DNA of 38,632 bases from CAZEAP01 sp964510315 (GCA_964510315.1 CAZEAP010000032.1:1-38632), one strand, 5' to 3'; positions 13,878 to 22,672 are shown, counted from the first letter of the stretch. A program made the numbers and translations. The notes: a model not told the origin generated them from the sequence alone.

Positions 13878-16376
13878 TCAGTACGCCCCCAGCAGCTGCC
13901 GCCCATTAAAGTGGATCAGGTGTCCAGGGGAATCCGCTACCCAAACATCGGTTTCCCAGGAGATGGACTGCAGATAGGGAACCATAACTTCCCTGCTGGG
14001 AAATGCCGTCACGTAGGCAAGCTCGACGTTTGCTTGGCCGAAGAATTGGGATAGCTGCTCACGTCTCGTGGGGGACACCGGACCGTGGGTCGTAACTGCT
14101 TCTACGAGCACGAGGCACTCCTTCTGGGGAGAGTAGACGACTACGTCCGGCATGGGGCCGTGCCGGTCAAACGGCACTCCCAGTTCTCGAAGGCGTTCCT
14201 GGTTGACGTATCCGAGGTTCTCTCCCCTTTCCTCCACGTAGAGAATCTCGGCCCCGGGTGTGAAGCGCGAGCAGAAATCCTCCAGAACCGCCCCAATCAA
14301 CTCACTGTGGGCGCCTGGGGAGAGCATGAATTCCTCCCCGTTTATTCGGACCGGCACCTTGCGCATCTCCCTGTGGCGTTCATACCGGCTGCGCAACGTC
14401 TGCGAATGCTGGAGGAATTGCTCCAGTTCAGATTCCCACAGCGAGGTGCCGTAGTACTTGCAGAGTTCAGCCAGGCCTGGAGACACCTGATACACCGTGT
14501 GCGGGCTATGGGTTGGCCTGTCAGGTTCATCGGGGTTTTTCTGCACGATGCCCGCCTGAATAAACTGATGGACTGTCTGGCGACGGACGGTCTCCCGGGT
14601 GTTGGGGGCGTAGTGCTTGCCGTAATACTCCCGAAACCAGTCCATCATTCCGGTTATGCCGCGGAGTGGTGCCCTCGCCTCCTGCCAGGCTGTATCCGGT
14701 TGGAGGTCCAACAGGGCGAGCAACGTTAACGCCGACCGTTCATTCTGTTGAGCCTTCGGGAGGCCGAGCTGCTGAAGAACATCTTGTGCCTCCTGGATTT
14801 TCTCCTTCGCCAGCACCGGGTCAACGCCTTTTTCGCCATCGCTCATATAGGGAAGTTCCTCCCGCAGCAAGTCGTCTATGGCCTTCTGATCGGGCAAAGT
14901 GCCCCCGAGACGAACACCGAGACTGTTTAGTTCGTTTTCAGTGGGGTATGGCAGTCGCCGAAGATCGGTCGCATTGACCTGCGTATGCCCGCTAAACAAC
15001 CGGAAATACTGGTCAACCAGGGTGGAGTTGAGGTACGCGGTCAGGCCCCAAGCGAGCGCTGTAGGCATGCCGTGACCCTCGATGTGGTAGAAATTTAGGT
15101 GGTTCTCGAAGCCCACGGGGCCGGGAGCCGCCTTGCAGGGGTCATAGACGACGGCGACGATCCGCCGGCGCTCTTCTTTTGCCGTGAATCGCTTCACCAG
15201 CACGTAGACGCCCTCTGGAACCAAGAGGTCAGCCGTCTCCGCATTGACCGCCAGGGCGTTGGGTTTGCTGCCGTCCTCCTCGGGCCATTTGACACTGCCG
15301 GTGTCAAAGTGGCACGGATAAATCAGGGGTGCAGCGCCTTGTTCGGGTTTTCTGCAGATGTGCTCTTTGCTTCTGAATTCTACGACGCGTCCCGTGCTGA
15401 CTCCCAGGCCAAGCTCAGGCAGGTTAGCCCGCAGTTTGGACAGGCAGTGCGTTATTCGTTCGCCCAGCCCGTCAACAACCAGGTGTATGAACGCCTTGGG
15501 GTCCTCACTGTTTACCACTTGCTCGTAGGCGACCTGTCGTTCCTCCAAAACCCCGTCTTCGGGTCCCGGAGACGAGGTAATGCGGACCGCCTTGGGAGCG
15601 TCCGTCGATTTTAGCCCGCTGAAGATCACGTTCTCCTGCAGAACGTCACTGTCCCGAAAGGCTCTGTCCCTTGCTTCGAACACATGCATCCGTCGTAGCT
15701 TCAGGGCCTTCAGAAGGTATCTGCGAAAGCTGGAGAAATAAGGGCCGTTGCAGAAACTCCTCGGGGTTATCGCTACCAGTTGGCCCCCCCATCTGAGCAG
15801 CATAGACCCCAGTGCGACGAATGCCGCGTAGAGATTAGGCACGCGAACGCCGGCATTTTCCAAAAGCTTCCGTTCCCGGGACTCGGCCCCAAGCTTGCCG
15901 TAAGGGGGGTTCATTATCACCGCGTCGTACTGCTCCATCTCGGCCAGGAAGCTTCCGCTTGCGGCGAGCCAGACTCCACTTATGAAGTCCTCATTTCGGA
16001 TGGTGCCGCGGAAATCAATGTCCCTCTCAGCGCAATAGTCGCGGCAGAGTTCGTACGTCCTGCGAAGGTAGCTGAGCAGCTCGGTGTCCAGCTCAAAAGC
16101 CGTCGCCTCTATGCGGTCAGGTGGGCTGCCCGCGGAGGTTAACTTCTCAACCAAAGCGGCCGTCAACGAGCCGGTACCGGCGCCGGGGTCCAGAACTCGC
16201 ACGATGCGGGCGGGTTCGGAGAACATCGAAGCCATAAGGCGCGCAACGGGTGGCGGCGTAAAAAACTGGCCCAGCCGCGACTGACGCGCACCGTCCAGCC
16301 TCTGGCCGGCGGCGACACGATACGCCTCGGCTTCTTTCAACAGCGGGAACGCCGCTGACTGGCGGGACAACTGCAT
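13878..16376 (-). CDS. Single-chain restriction-modification protein: N6-adenine methyltransferase fused to BsuBI/PstI-type endonuclease
   Basis: An 832-residue protein. The N-terminal half is an Eco57I-like N6-adenine methyltransferase: LGQFFTPPPVARLM (from about 35), SAM motif DPGAGTG (63-69) and catalytic NPPY (156-159). A variable region that may bind the target (about 300-500) follows. The C-terminal ~300 residues match BsuBI/PstI endonucleases: a helical part with REYYGKHYAPNTRETVRRQ, then the nuclease core with Asp744 (PD of MPDVVVY) and Glu759 (VEAVTTHGPVSPTRREQL). The target may be CTGCAG-like, which is inference from family. A promoter lies at 16409-16436. The base composition is slightly less GC-rich than the neighbours, hinting at acquisition. 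No separate methylase is nearby. Confidence 0.85.
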   Translation of the reverse strand: MQLSRQSAAFPLLKEAEAYRVAAGQRLDGARQSRLGQFFTPPPVARLMASMFSEPARIVRVLDPGAGTGSLTAALVEKLTSAGSPPDRIEATAFELDTELLSYLRRTYELCRDYCAERDIDFRGTIRNEDFISGVWLAASGSFLAEMEQYDAVIMNPPYGKLGAESRERKLLENAGVRVPNLYAAFVALGSMLLRWGGQLVAITPRSFCNGPYFSSFRRYLLKALKLRRMHVFEARDRAFRDSDVLQENVIFSGLKSTDAPKAVRITSSPGPEDGVLEERQVAYEQVVNSEDPKAFIHLVVDGLGERITHCLSKLRANLPELGLGVSTGRVVEFRSKEHICRKPEQGAAPLIYPCHFDTGSVKWPEEDGSKPNALAVNAETADLLVPEGVYVLVKRFTAKEERRRIVAVVYDPCKAAPGPVGFENHLNFYHIEGHGMPTALAWGLTAYLNSTLVDQYFRLFSGHTQVNATDLRRLPYPTENELNSLGVRLGGTLPDQKAIDDLLREELPYMSDGEKGVDPVLAKEKIQEAQDVLQQLGLPKAQQNERSALTLLALLDLQPDTAWQEARAPLRGITGMMDWFREYYGKHYAPNTRETVRRQTVHQFIQAGIVQKNPDEPDRPTHSPHTVYQVSPGLAELCKYYGTSLWESELEQFLQHSQTLRSRYERHREMRKVPVRINGEEFMLSPGAHSELIGAVLEDFCSRFTPGAEILYVEERGENLGYVNQERLRELGVPFDRHGPMPDVVVYSPQKECLVLVEAVTTHGPVSPTRREQLSQFFGQANVELAYVTAFPSREVMVPYLQSISWETDVWVADSPGHLIHFNGRQLLGAY

Positions 16377-16408
16377 TGCCGGGCCTGTCTCCGATTACAC
16401 TCAAGCTT

Positions 16409-16436
16409 ATTATAGCTTTCCCAGATTCCCGCGCAA
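16409..16436 (-). promoter_or_regulatory. Sigma-70-type promoter for the restriction-modification gene
   Basis: TTGCGC-N16-TATAAT on the minus strand, predicted start near 16402, about 26 bases before the ATG. I see no control-protein (C-box) repeats. Confidence 0.6.
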
Positions 16437-16551
16437 CCGGTCGCCCCGCAAACTCCCCTCCCGAGCCGCCGGGCAGTACTTCGCATCATCCAGACGGCAG
16501 CCCTCAGCCGTCCTCGCGGCCTTCATCACGTTGAAATCTCGTCCCGGCTGT

Positions 16552-16580
16552 TTGATAGTCCTTACCGGGCGTGGTAGGAT
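16552..16580 (+). promoter_or_regulatory. Sigma-70-type promoter for glyQ
   Basis: TTGATA-N17-TAGGAT, predicted start near 16587. The leader of about 32 bases is too short for a T-box. Confidence 0.6.
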
Positions 16581-16618
16581 TCCTCGGCCTGGACTCTGGC
16601 CGGGAGCAGGTGCGCACA

Positions 16619-17500
16619 ATGGGGACGGAAACACTCAATCTGCAGGAACTGATCCTGACGCTGGAGGCATACTGGGCCGATTACGGCTGCGTTATCCTCC
16701 AGCCCTATGACGTGGAGGTCGGCGCGGGGACCTTCAACCCGGCAACCTTCCTTCGCTCCCTCGGGCCGGAGCCCTGGAAGACCGCCTACGTCGAGCCCTC
16801 CCGCCGCCCCACCGACGGCCGATACGGCGAGAACCCCTACCGCACCCAGCATTACTACCAGTACCAGGTCATCCTCAAACCCGCTCCCGCGGACTCCCAG
16901 GGGGTCTACCTGGACAGCCTCCGCCACCTGGGCTTCGACCTGGCCGAACACGACGTCCGCTTCGTGGAGGACGACTGGGAGTCCCCCACCCTCGGGGCCA
17001 CCGGCCTGGGATGGGAGGTGTGGATGGACGGCGCCGAGATCACCCAGTTCACGTACTTCCAGCGCGTCGGCGGCATCGACCTCGACCCCGTCTGCGTGGA
17101 GCTGACCTACGGGCTGGAGCGCATCGCCATGTTCGTCCAGAAGGTCGGCAGCTTCTTCGAGCTGGAGTGGGTGGACGGCCTGACCTACGGGGAGGTCCAC
17201 CACCAGGACGAGGTGCAGTTCAGCCGCTACAACTTCGACGCCGCCGAGGTGGAAACCCAGCTCCGGCTGTTCGACACCTACGAGGCCGAGTGCCGCCGCT
17301 GCCTGGGGCAGGAGCTGGTGCTGCCGGCCTACGACTACGTGCTGAAGTGCAGCCATACTTTCAACCTGCTGGACGCCAGGGGGGCGATCAGCGTGGCCGA
17401 GCGGACCAGCTACGTGGGCCGGGTGCGGAACCTGGCCCGCGCCGTTGCCCAGGGCTGGCTGGAGGTGCGCCAGCACCTGGGGTATCCGCTCCTCAAGTGA
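16619..17500 (+). CDS. glyQ: Glycine--tRNA ligase alpha subunit
   Basis: A 293-residue protein of usual length, nearly unmistakable: LNLQELILTLEAYWADYGC, ILQPYDVEVGAGTFNPATFL, AYVEPSRRPTDGRYGENPYR and HYYQYQVILKP. It forms an alpha2beta2 enzyme with GlyS to charge tRNA-Gly. I start at the ATG at 16619, which aligns with family N-termini and has GGGAGCAGG upstream; a start 16 codons earlier would precede the predicted transcription start. glyS normally follows directly, but here a 212-bp gap and an unrelated ABC exporter with its own promoter follow, so the beta subunit must be encoded elsewhere. Confidence 0.93.
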   Translation: MGTETLNLQELILTLEAYWADYGCVILQPYDVEVGAGTFNPATFLRSLGPEPWKTAYVEPSRRPTDGRYGENPYRTQHYYQYQVILKPAPADSQGVYLDSLRHLGFDLAEHDVRFVEDDWESPTLGATGLGWEVWMDGAEITQFTYFQRVGGIDLDPVCVELTYGLERIAMFVQKVGSFFELEWVDGLTYGEVHHQDEVQFSRYNFDAAEVETQLRLFDTYEAECRRCLGQELVLPAYDYVLKCSHTFNLLDARGAISVAERTSYVGRVRNLARAVAQGWLEVRQHLGYPLLK

Positions 17501-17584
17501 CACCCACCGCCGCGGCGCCCGCTCCGCTCCTGCTGCTTCGCTCGGCCGCAACCGACGCTTCGGGGGTAAAACACGGGGTTCCCT

Positions 17585-17613
17585 TTGCGCGGGGGCGCGG
17601 CGGCTGGTAGCAT
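17585..17613 (+). promoter_or_regulatory. Sigma-70-type promoter for the ABC exporter/DUF1854 pair
   Basis: TTGCGC-N17-TAGCAT, predicted start near 17620, inside the adjoining palindrome. Confidence 0.55.
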
Positions 17614-17634
17614 AGAACTGACTGGTCAGTTCTA
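17613..17634. promoter_or_regulatory. Perfect palindromic operator over the transcription start
   Basis: Arms TAGAACTGAC and GTCAGTTCTA are exact reverse complements around a 2-base centre. The site begins at the last base of the -10 element and covers the predicted +1. Size and symmetry suit a TetR/MarR-type dimeric repressor. No regulator gene is adjacent. A short transcript hairpin is the alternative reading. Confidence 0.65.
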
Positions 17635-17712
17635 TTTCACTCGACGTGGGCCCACTTCCCGGCCGGGGGCGGAGGCCGCAACCGCGGGGAGGAGTCCACC
17701 GGAAAAGACATC

Positions 17713-20088
17713 ATGCTGACTGAGCAAACACCGGGCGAGGGAACGGAGCGCAAGGAGAACTATCTCGCCCTGGAGGAGACCTGCGACGGAGCTGCTCTGT
17801 CGGAGCTGCGGCGCGGGCTGCCCGAAGAGCCCGGCGAGAGCCTCCAGGAGATGCTGGAGCCCGACGAGCGCATCGTCTTCTCCTACCCTCTCGACATGAG
17901 CGTGGCGGGCCGCTACGACCAGCAGTGGCTCGTGCTGACCAACCGGCGCTGCATGCGCTGGCAGGAGAGCGGGGACGGTTTCGAGCCGGACCTGGACTTC
18001 CCGATTGAGGACCTGCGCGCCGTGCAACTGCGCGAGATGACCGGCAACCACATGTTGCTGGTGGACAGGGGGAAAGGCTGGGAGCGGCTCCTACGCTCCA
18101 GCAACATGACCGCCTGGAAGCTGAAGCCCACCCTCGAGGTCATGGAGCAGCTCACCGAGCAGGGCCCGGCCATCCTGGAGCAGCTCGAGGAGCTGGAGCT
18201 GACTCTGCCCGAACGCAACGTCTGCGAGAAGTGCGGACGGGCCATCCATCCCCGCCTCGGGGTCTGCCTGGCATGCATGAACAAGCGGCGGCTGCTGGGG
18301 CGGATGCTGAAGCTGCTGCTGCCTTACAGGAAGGTGGCGGCGCTGAGCTTCGGCCTGATGGTGGCCACCAGGGTGCTGAGCCTGATCTCCCCGCTGGCCT
18401 CCAAGTGGATCATGGACCTGGTGTTCGTGCCCGCCGTGAAGGGGAGCGCTCCGGAGACGCATTTCTGGTACCGCTACGGGGAGCCCGGCTCTCTGCAGCT
18501 CCTCCTGCTTTTCGGCGGCATCATGCTGGGCACGCTGCTGATACCTTCGGCGATCGGGGCGGTCCGAAGCTACGCCAGCTCCTGGATAGGCAACCGGATC
18601 GTTGTGGACCTGAGCAATCGGACCTTCTCCCACATGATGCGGCTGAGCCTGTCGTTCTATCACCACGAGGAGACCGGACGGGTGATGTCGCGGATCACGC
18701 GGGACATCGGCCGGATCCACCGGTTCCTCAGCCGTCGTCTGTTCAACCTCGTCGGTGACGTCGTACTGATCGTGATGATCGTGACCATCATGTTCAAGAT
18801 GCACTGGCAGCTTGCGGCGATCGTGCTGGCGCCGATTCCCATCATGGCGCTGAGCAGCGAGTTCGCCCGCCGCAAAATCCATCACATCTATCACATGCTG
18901 TGGCGAAGGTATGCCTCGGTCAACCGGTTTCTGGGCAACGTGATACCGGGGATTCGGGTGGTGAAGGCTTTCGCCCAGAAGCAGCGGGAAGTGGGTCGGT
19001 TTGAGGGCATCATGGACCGCGTGTTCAGCCACGAGATGCAGGCCACCCGCGTCCAGGTGATCCTGCGGCCCGTCTTCCGGCTGGCCACCGGCATCGGGCA
19101 ACTGCTGGTCTTCGTGGCGGGCGGAGTGATGCTGATCTACAACAAGGGGGTCAGCATCGGACTCATCACCGCGTTCACCGGCTGGATGCACCGTTTCTAC
19201 AGCCCGGTGATGGAGCTGGCGCGGGCGCTGCCCGAATTCGAGCGAGCCGCCACCAGCGCCGACCGCGTCTTCGAGGTGCTGGACAGCGAACCGGAACTGG
19301 AGACCGAAGATCGAACCGTCGATATGCCGCTGATCGACGGGCGCGTGGAGTTCCGCAACGTCACCTTCGGATACGAGCCCGACGAGCCGGTGCTGAAGGA
19401 GATGAGCTTCCAGGTGCAGCCGGGGGAGATGATCGGGCTGGTCGGCCATTCGGGGGCCGGCAAGACCACGGTCATTAACCTGGTGTGCCACTTCTACAAG
19501 GTGGACGAAGGCAAGGTTCTGATCGACGGCCAGGACCTGACCGACGTGAAAGTGGAGAGCCTGCGCGGCCAGATCGGCATCGTCTCCCAGGAGCCCTTCC
19601 TGTTCAGCGGAACCATCGCCGAGAACATCGCCTACAGCAAGCGGGACGCCGGCCCGCTGGAAGTGGTCGCCGCCGCCAAGGCCGCCAACGCCCACGATTT
19701 CATCGTGGATTTCCCGGAGGGCTACGACACCCTGGTGGGCGAACGCGGCATGCGGGTCAGCGGCGGGGAGCGTCAGCGGATAGCCATTGCACGCGCCATC
19801 TTGAAAAACCCCCGCATACTCATCCTCGATGAGGCCACTGCCAGCGTCGACACCGAGACGGAGGAGAAGATTCAGCAGGCCCTCCGCCGCCTGATCGCTG
19901 GGCGGACCACCTTCGCCATCGCCCACCGCCTCTCCACGCTGAAGTATGCCAATCGCCTGTTCGTGCTGAAAGAAGGCCGCCTGGTGGAGAGAGGAACCCA
20001 CGAGGAGCTGACCGAACTGGGCGGAGTCTATGCCAAGCTCTGCCAGAAACAGAAGCAGCTCTCCTCGCTGACCGCCTGGTCGGAGTAA
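17713..20088 (+). CDS. ABC exporter with N-terminal PH-like and zinc-ribbon region
   Basis: A 791-residue fused permease-ATPase. Residues 1-165 hold a PH-like soluble region (DERIVFSYPLDMS, QWLVLTNRRCMRW). A zinc ribbon follows (Cys171, 174, 185, 188), then six hydrophobic segments of a type-I exporter (about 200-490). The nucleotide-binding domain has Walker A GHSGAGKT (578-585), signature VSGGERQ (from 682) and Walker B ILILDEA (from 702). With the DUF1854 protein 12 bases downstream, it matches the pair annotated in other bacteria as a cyanophycin-metabolism-associated ABC transporter. No cyanophycin synthetase is in the window, so the cargo is unknown. A promoter and a perfect palindrome lie upstream (17585-17634). 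Confidence 0.85.
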   Translation: MLTEQTPGEGTERKENYLALEETCDGAALSELRRGLPEEPGESLQEMLEPDERIVFSYPLDMSVAGRYDQQWLVLTNRRCMRWQESGDGFEPDLDFPIEDLRAVQLREMTGNHMLLVDRGKGWERLLRSSNMTAWKLKPTLEVMEQLTEQGPAILEQLEELELTLPERNVCEKCGRAIHPRLGVCLACMNKRRLLGRMLKLLLPYRKVAALSFGLMVATRVLSLISPLASKWIMDLVFVPAVKGSAPETHFWYRYGEPGSLQLLLLFGGIMLGTLLIPSAIGAVRSYASSWIGNRIVVDLSNRTFSHMMRLSLSFYHHEETGRVMSRITRDIGRIHRFLSRRLFNLVGDVVLIVMIVTIMFKMHWQLAAIVLAPIPIMALSSEFARRKIHHIYHMLWRRYASVNRFLGNVIPGIRVVKAFAQKQREVGRFEGIMDRVFSHEMQATRVQVILRPVFRLATGIGQLLVFVAGGVMLIYNKGVSIGLITAFTGWMHRFYSPVMELARALPEFERAATSADRVFEVLDSEPELETEDRTVDMPLIDGRVEFRNVTFGYEPDEPVLKEMSFQVQPGEMIGLVGHSGAGKTTVINLVCHFYKVDEGKVLIDGQDLTDVKVESLRGQIGIVSQEPFLFSGTIAENIAYSKRDAGPLEVVAAAKAANAHDFIVDFPEGYDTLVGERGMRVSGGERQRIAIARAILKNPRILILDEATASVDTETEEKIQQALRRLIAGRTTFAIAHRLSTLKYANRLFVLKEGRLVERGTHEELTELGGVYAKLCQKQKQLSSLTAWSE

Positions 20089-20100
20089 GGAGACCGAGAG

Positions 20101-20646
20101 ATGCCCGAATCCGAAGAGGACAAGAGCCGCTCCCTCGAGGCGCAGACCTTCAACCTGAGGGAGACCCTGGAACTGATGGATCCGGACACCCTCCAGGTCG
20201 AGCGCACCGTCGGCGAGGGCCTGGTGGTGAGTTCGGAGGAGAGGGGGCGGATCGAGGGCGTGCGCGTGGAGCCCTGTTACCCCGTCACCGAGCACGGCAA
20301 GTACCTGCTGCTGAAGAACCCCGAGGGCGAAGAGATAGGGATCCTGGAGGACATGCGGGACCTGGACGAGGACTCCTGCGAGGCCATCGCGGCCGAACTG
20401 AAGGAACAGCACTTCATCCCCACCATCACCCGCGTGCACAGCATCTCGCGGGAGTTCCACATTCCCGTCTGGGAGGTGGAGACCGATCGGGGCCCGCGCC
20501 GACTGGAGCTGAAGCGTCGCCGCGACGTCCACCGCATGCGCGGCGGCCGGGTCTACATCCGCGACGCCGGAGGCAACGGCTACCTCATACCCGACATCCG
20601 CGAACTCGACCCCGCAAGCCGCCAGATGATCGAGACCAACACCTGA
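20101..20646 (+). CDS. DUF1854 family protein, partner of the ABC exporter
   Basis: A 181-residue soluble protein, acidic overall. It carries the conserved GKYLLLKNPEGEEIGILEDM and ELKEQHFIPTITRVHSISRE segments of DUF1854, followed by WEVETDRGPRRLELKRRRDV and the C-terminal YLIPDIRELDPASR. No catalytic motif is visible. It starts 12 bases after the exporter stop, with AGGAGACCGAG as ribosome site, and has no promoter of its own, so it is co-transcribed. In other bacteria this family is found next to the same exporter and sometimes beside cyanophycin genes; its biochemical role is not known to me. Confidence 0.85.
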   Translation: MPESEEDKSRSLEAQTFNLRETLELMDPDTLQVERTVGEGLVVSSEERGRIEGVRVEPCYPVTEHGKYLLLKNPEGEEIGILEDMRDLDEDSCEAIAAELKEQHFIPTITRVHSISREFHIPVWEVETDRGPRRLELKRRRDVHRMRGGRVYIRDAGGNGYLIPDIRELDPASRQMIETNT

Positions 20647-20807
20647 GCGCCCAAGTCCTCCGCGCGCCGGCTCTCCACCGCCTTCCGACAGGAACCACGG
20701 GGGACCGGAGTTTACCCGTCCCGGCCGGCAGGGCGCCGCCCGCCCTGGTATCGGCAGAAGGCGCGGGGCTGGGTGAGGGACGTAATTCGGCTGCTACGGG
20801 GCGCGCG

Positions 20808-20861
20808 GGAGGGGTTTTCGCAACTCGACTGGCGGACCCTGACTTCGCAAAACCCTCCTCC
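20808..20861 (+). terminator. Possible terminator after the exporter operon
   Basis: Arms GGAGGGGTTTTCGCAA and TTCGCAAAACCCTCCTCC can form an imperfect stem of about 13 bp around a ~20-base loop. No T-run follows, so termination is uncertain. Confidence 0.3.
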
Positions 20862-20921
20862 GAGCACATCAAGAACACGCAGACCACTATCCAAGGCGGC
20901 CTAAAACTTGCAAACTACAGC

Positions 20922-21767
20922 TTAGACCAGGGGGCGGAGGTAGTCGTGCGCCTTGCGGAGCCCCTCGGTGCGGCGCTCGCCCAGGAAGACACCGTCCTCG
21001 TGCTCCAGGCAGATGGCACCCTCGTAACCGTTCTCCTTCAGCAGCGAGGTGAACTTGTGCCAGTCCACCCGGCCGTAGCCGGGCAGGCGATAACGCCACC
21101 ATCCGCCGCTGAAGAACCCGCCCTCCTCGAGGCGCTCCTCGAAAATCTCGGTGTCCTTGGCGTGGACGTGGTGGATGCGGTCGGCCCACCGCTCGATCTG
21201 GGCGGCCCAGTCGATGCCCTGCCAGACCAGGTGGGAGGGATCGAACTCCAGCCCGAGGTTCGGGGAGTCCACCCGCTCGAACATCTGCTCCCACACGGCG
21301 GGGTGGAAGGCGAAGTTCGTGGTTCCGACGGGCGGGAAATTCCCCCGCAGTCCCGGCCAATTCTCGAAACCGATCTTCACGCCCGCCTCCTCGGCCATCG
21401 GCGCCACCACGCTGAAGACCGACTCCCAATCGTCCAGGTTCTCCCCCAGCTCTTTGGTCGGCTCGCAGCGGGTCAAGCTGGTGAGGCAGTCCACGCCCAG
21501 GTCGCCGGCGAACCGGATGAAAGTCTCGTAGGCTCCGGCGCGCCGCTCGATCTCCGAGGGTATGGCGTGATAGACGGCCAGCGCGGAGATGCTCAGCCCG
21601 TGCCGCCGGAGCAGGCCATTGATGCGCTCGGCCTCCTGCTTGCGGTACTCCGGTTCCTGCAGATCGTCCAGTTCCCAGCCCGCCGCCACCTCGAGGCAGT
21701 CGTAGCCGATCTCCGCGGCGGTGACGCATTCCTCTTCCGAAAACGCCGTCAGGTAACCCAGCTTCAT
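20922..21767 (-). CDS. Sugar phosphate isomerase/epimerase (TIM barrel)
   Basis: A 281-residue xylose isomerase-like TIM barrel, opening MKLGYLTAFSEEECVTAA. The metal ligands fit the family: Glu135 (KIGFENWP), Asp176 (LGLEFDPSHLVWQGID), His200 or His202 (IHHVHAKD) and Glu255 (AICLEHED). The IHHVHAKDTE and DPSHLVWQGID forms are common in the IolE/IolI-like branch, but the substrate is not known. I start at the ATG at 21767, not 8 codons upstream, because GGGAG lies 7 bases before it. A promoter TTGTCC-N17-TAAACT is at 21813-21841. It is not closely similar to the isomerase at 2432. Confidence 0.85.
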   Translation of the reverse strand: MKLGYLTAFSEEECVTAAEIGYDCLEVAAGWELDDLQEPEYRKQEAERINGLLRRHGLSISALAVYHAIPSEIERRAGAYETFIRFAGDLGVDCLTSLTRCEPTKELGENLDDWESVFSVVAPMAEEAGVKIGFENWPGLRGNFPPVGTTNFAFHPAVWEQMFERVDSPNLGLEFDPSHLVWQGIDWAAQIERWADRIHHVHAKDTEIFEERLEEGGFFSGGWWRYRLPGYGRVDWHKFTSLLKENGYEGAICLEHEDGVFLGERRTEGLRKAHDYLRPLV

Positions 21768-21812
21768 GCCGTTGCTCCCAGGTAATCCCAAGGGCCCACG
21801 TGAACGGGACGT

Positions 21813-21841
21813 AGTTTATGCACCTTCGCGGCGCAGGACAA
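21813..21841 (-). promoter_or_regulatory. Sigma-70-type promoter for the isomerase at 20922
   Basis: TTGTCC-N17-TAAACT on the minus strand, predicted start near 21806. Confidence 0.5.
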
Positions 21842-21997
21842 GTCCCGGCGGCCGGCATCATCGCCCTGGTGACGACCCTCCTCGTCTGCGGTTTCGTGCT
21901 GTGGCGACGCCTTCCCCGCCGGGCGGGGGCCGTGCTGGTCGCCCTTTACGTCGTCTTCGCCGTCGGCGGCTATTTCCGGCAGGGCGGACGAACCGCT
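21818..21997 (+). pseudogene. Possible C-terminal remnant of a membrane antiporter
   Basis: The frame reads IIALVTTLLVCGFVLWRRLP then AGAVLVALYVVFAVGGYFRQ: two hydrophobic helices joined by a basic turn, as at the end of cation/calcium exchangers of the CaxA/YrbG type. There is no ribosome site, a stop codon lies two codons upstream, and it overlaps a promoter of the opposite strand. The likeness ends where the ankyrin gene ends (21998). It may be a relic or chance. Confidence 0.25.
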
Positions 21998-22672
21998 TCA
22001 GGGAAGCCCGCCGGACCGCTTCGCGCCCTTTCGGCGGAGCAGGCGAATGAGCGGGGCAGGATGGGGGCCGCCGGGGTAGATCCCTACCTTATCGAGCGGC
22101 GTTTGCCCGTCGTCAGCCTTTGCGTTGACGTCGGCGCCCTTCTTGATGAGAAGGCGCGCGAACTCCAGTCCACCCTTTCCCCGCTGAGCGCACAGGTGCA
22201 GCGGGGTTCGCCCCATTCCGTCGCGAACGTCGGGGTTCCCGCCATAGGCCAACAGCGTGGCCAGTATTGGAGGCCGGGTCACCGCCGTGTGGAGGACGGT
22301 GGTCCCTCCCGGTCCGTGGGATGACTCGGGGTCGGCTCCGTTGTCCAGCAACAGCCTGAGGATCTCCCCGTGCCCCCTTTTCACGGCCACGTGCAGGGGG
22401 GAAGTCCCGGCGAAATTAACCGCATCGGCCCGCGCGCCCATGCCGAGCAGGCGCTCCACTTCATCCGTGGAGCCGTCCCGCACCGCGGAGAACAGGCGCC
22501 TGTCCACACGTGCCTGCCCCGCATCTCCCGGGCCCGGCCTCCACCCCTTCCCCGGGAGTGCCGGCAGGTAGGCCAGACAATACAGGCAGGCGCCCGCGAT
22601 GATGACCGCCAGCAGGAAGACGACAATGAACCTGCCGACCGGGTGACCGTTTTCTGCGGAGGCGTCCTGCAC
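21998..22672 (-). CDS. Membrane-anchored ankyrin-repeat protein (second of tandem pair)
   Basis: A 224-residue protein: a short N-terminus, one hydrophobic anchor (FIVVFLLAVIIAGACLYCLA), a linker and then about five ankyrin repeats (for example AGTSPLHVAVKRGHGEILRL, MGRTPLHLCAQRG and DGQTPLDKVG). It is likely inner-membrane or exported and held at the membrane, working in protein-protein contacts. It is a paralogue of the upstream gene. Aligning the two N-termini places the start at a GTG (22672, VQDASAENGHPVGR), though an ATG at 22759 is possible and would leave a 21-base gap to the upstream gene. No strong ribosome site. Likely in one operon with 22781-23521. Confidence 0.7.
   Translation of the reverse strand: MQDASAENGHPVGRFIVVFLLAVIIAGACLYCLAYLPALPGKGWRPGPGDAGQARVDRRLFSAVRDGSTDEVERLLGMGARADAVNFAGTSPLHVAVKRGHGEILRLLLDNGADPESSHGPGGTTVLHTAVTRPPILATLLAYGGNPDVRDGMGRTPLHLCAQRGKGGLEFARLLIKKGADVNAKADDGQTPLDKVGIYPGGPHPAPLIRLLRRKGAKRSGGLP

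Noticed and set aside
16552..16618. T-box riboswitch upstream of glyQ
   Set aside because: The predicted leader is only about 32 bases, and no specifier stem or conserved T-box word is visible.
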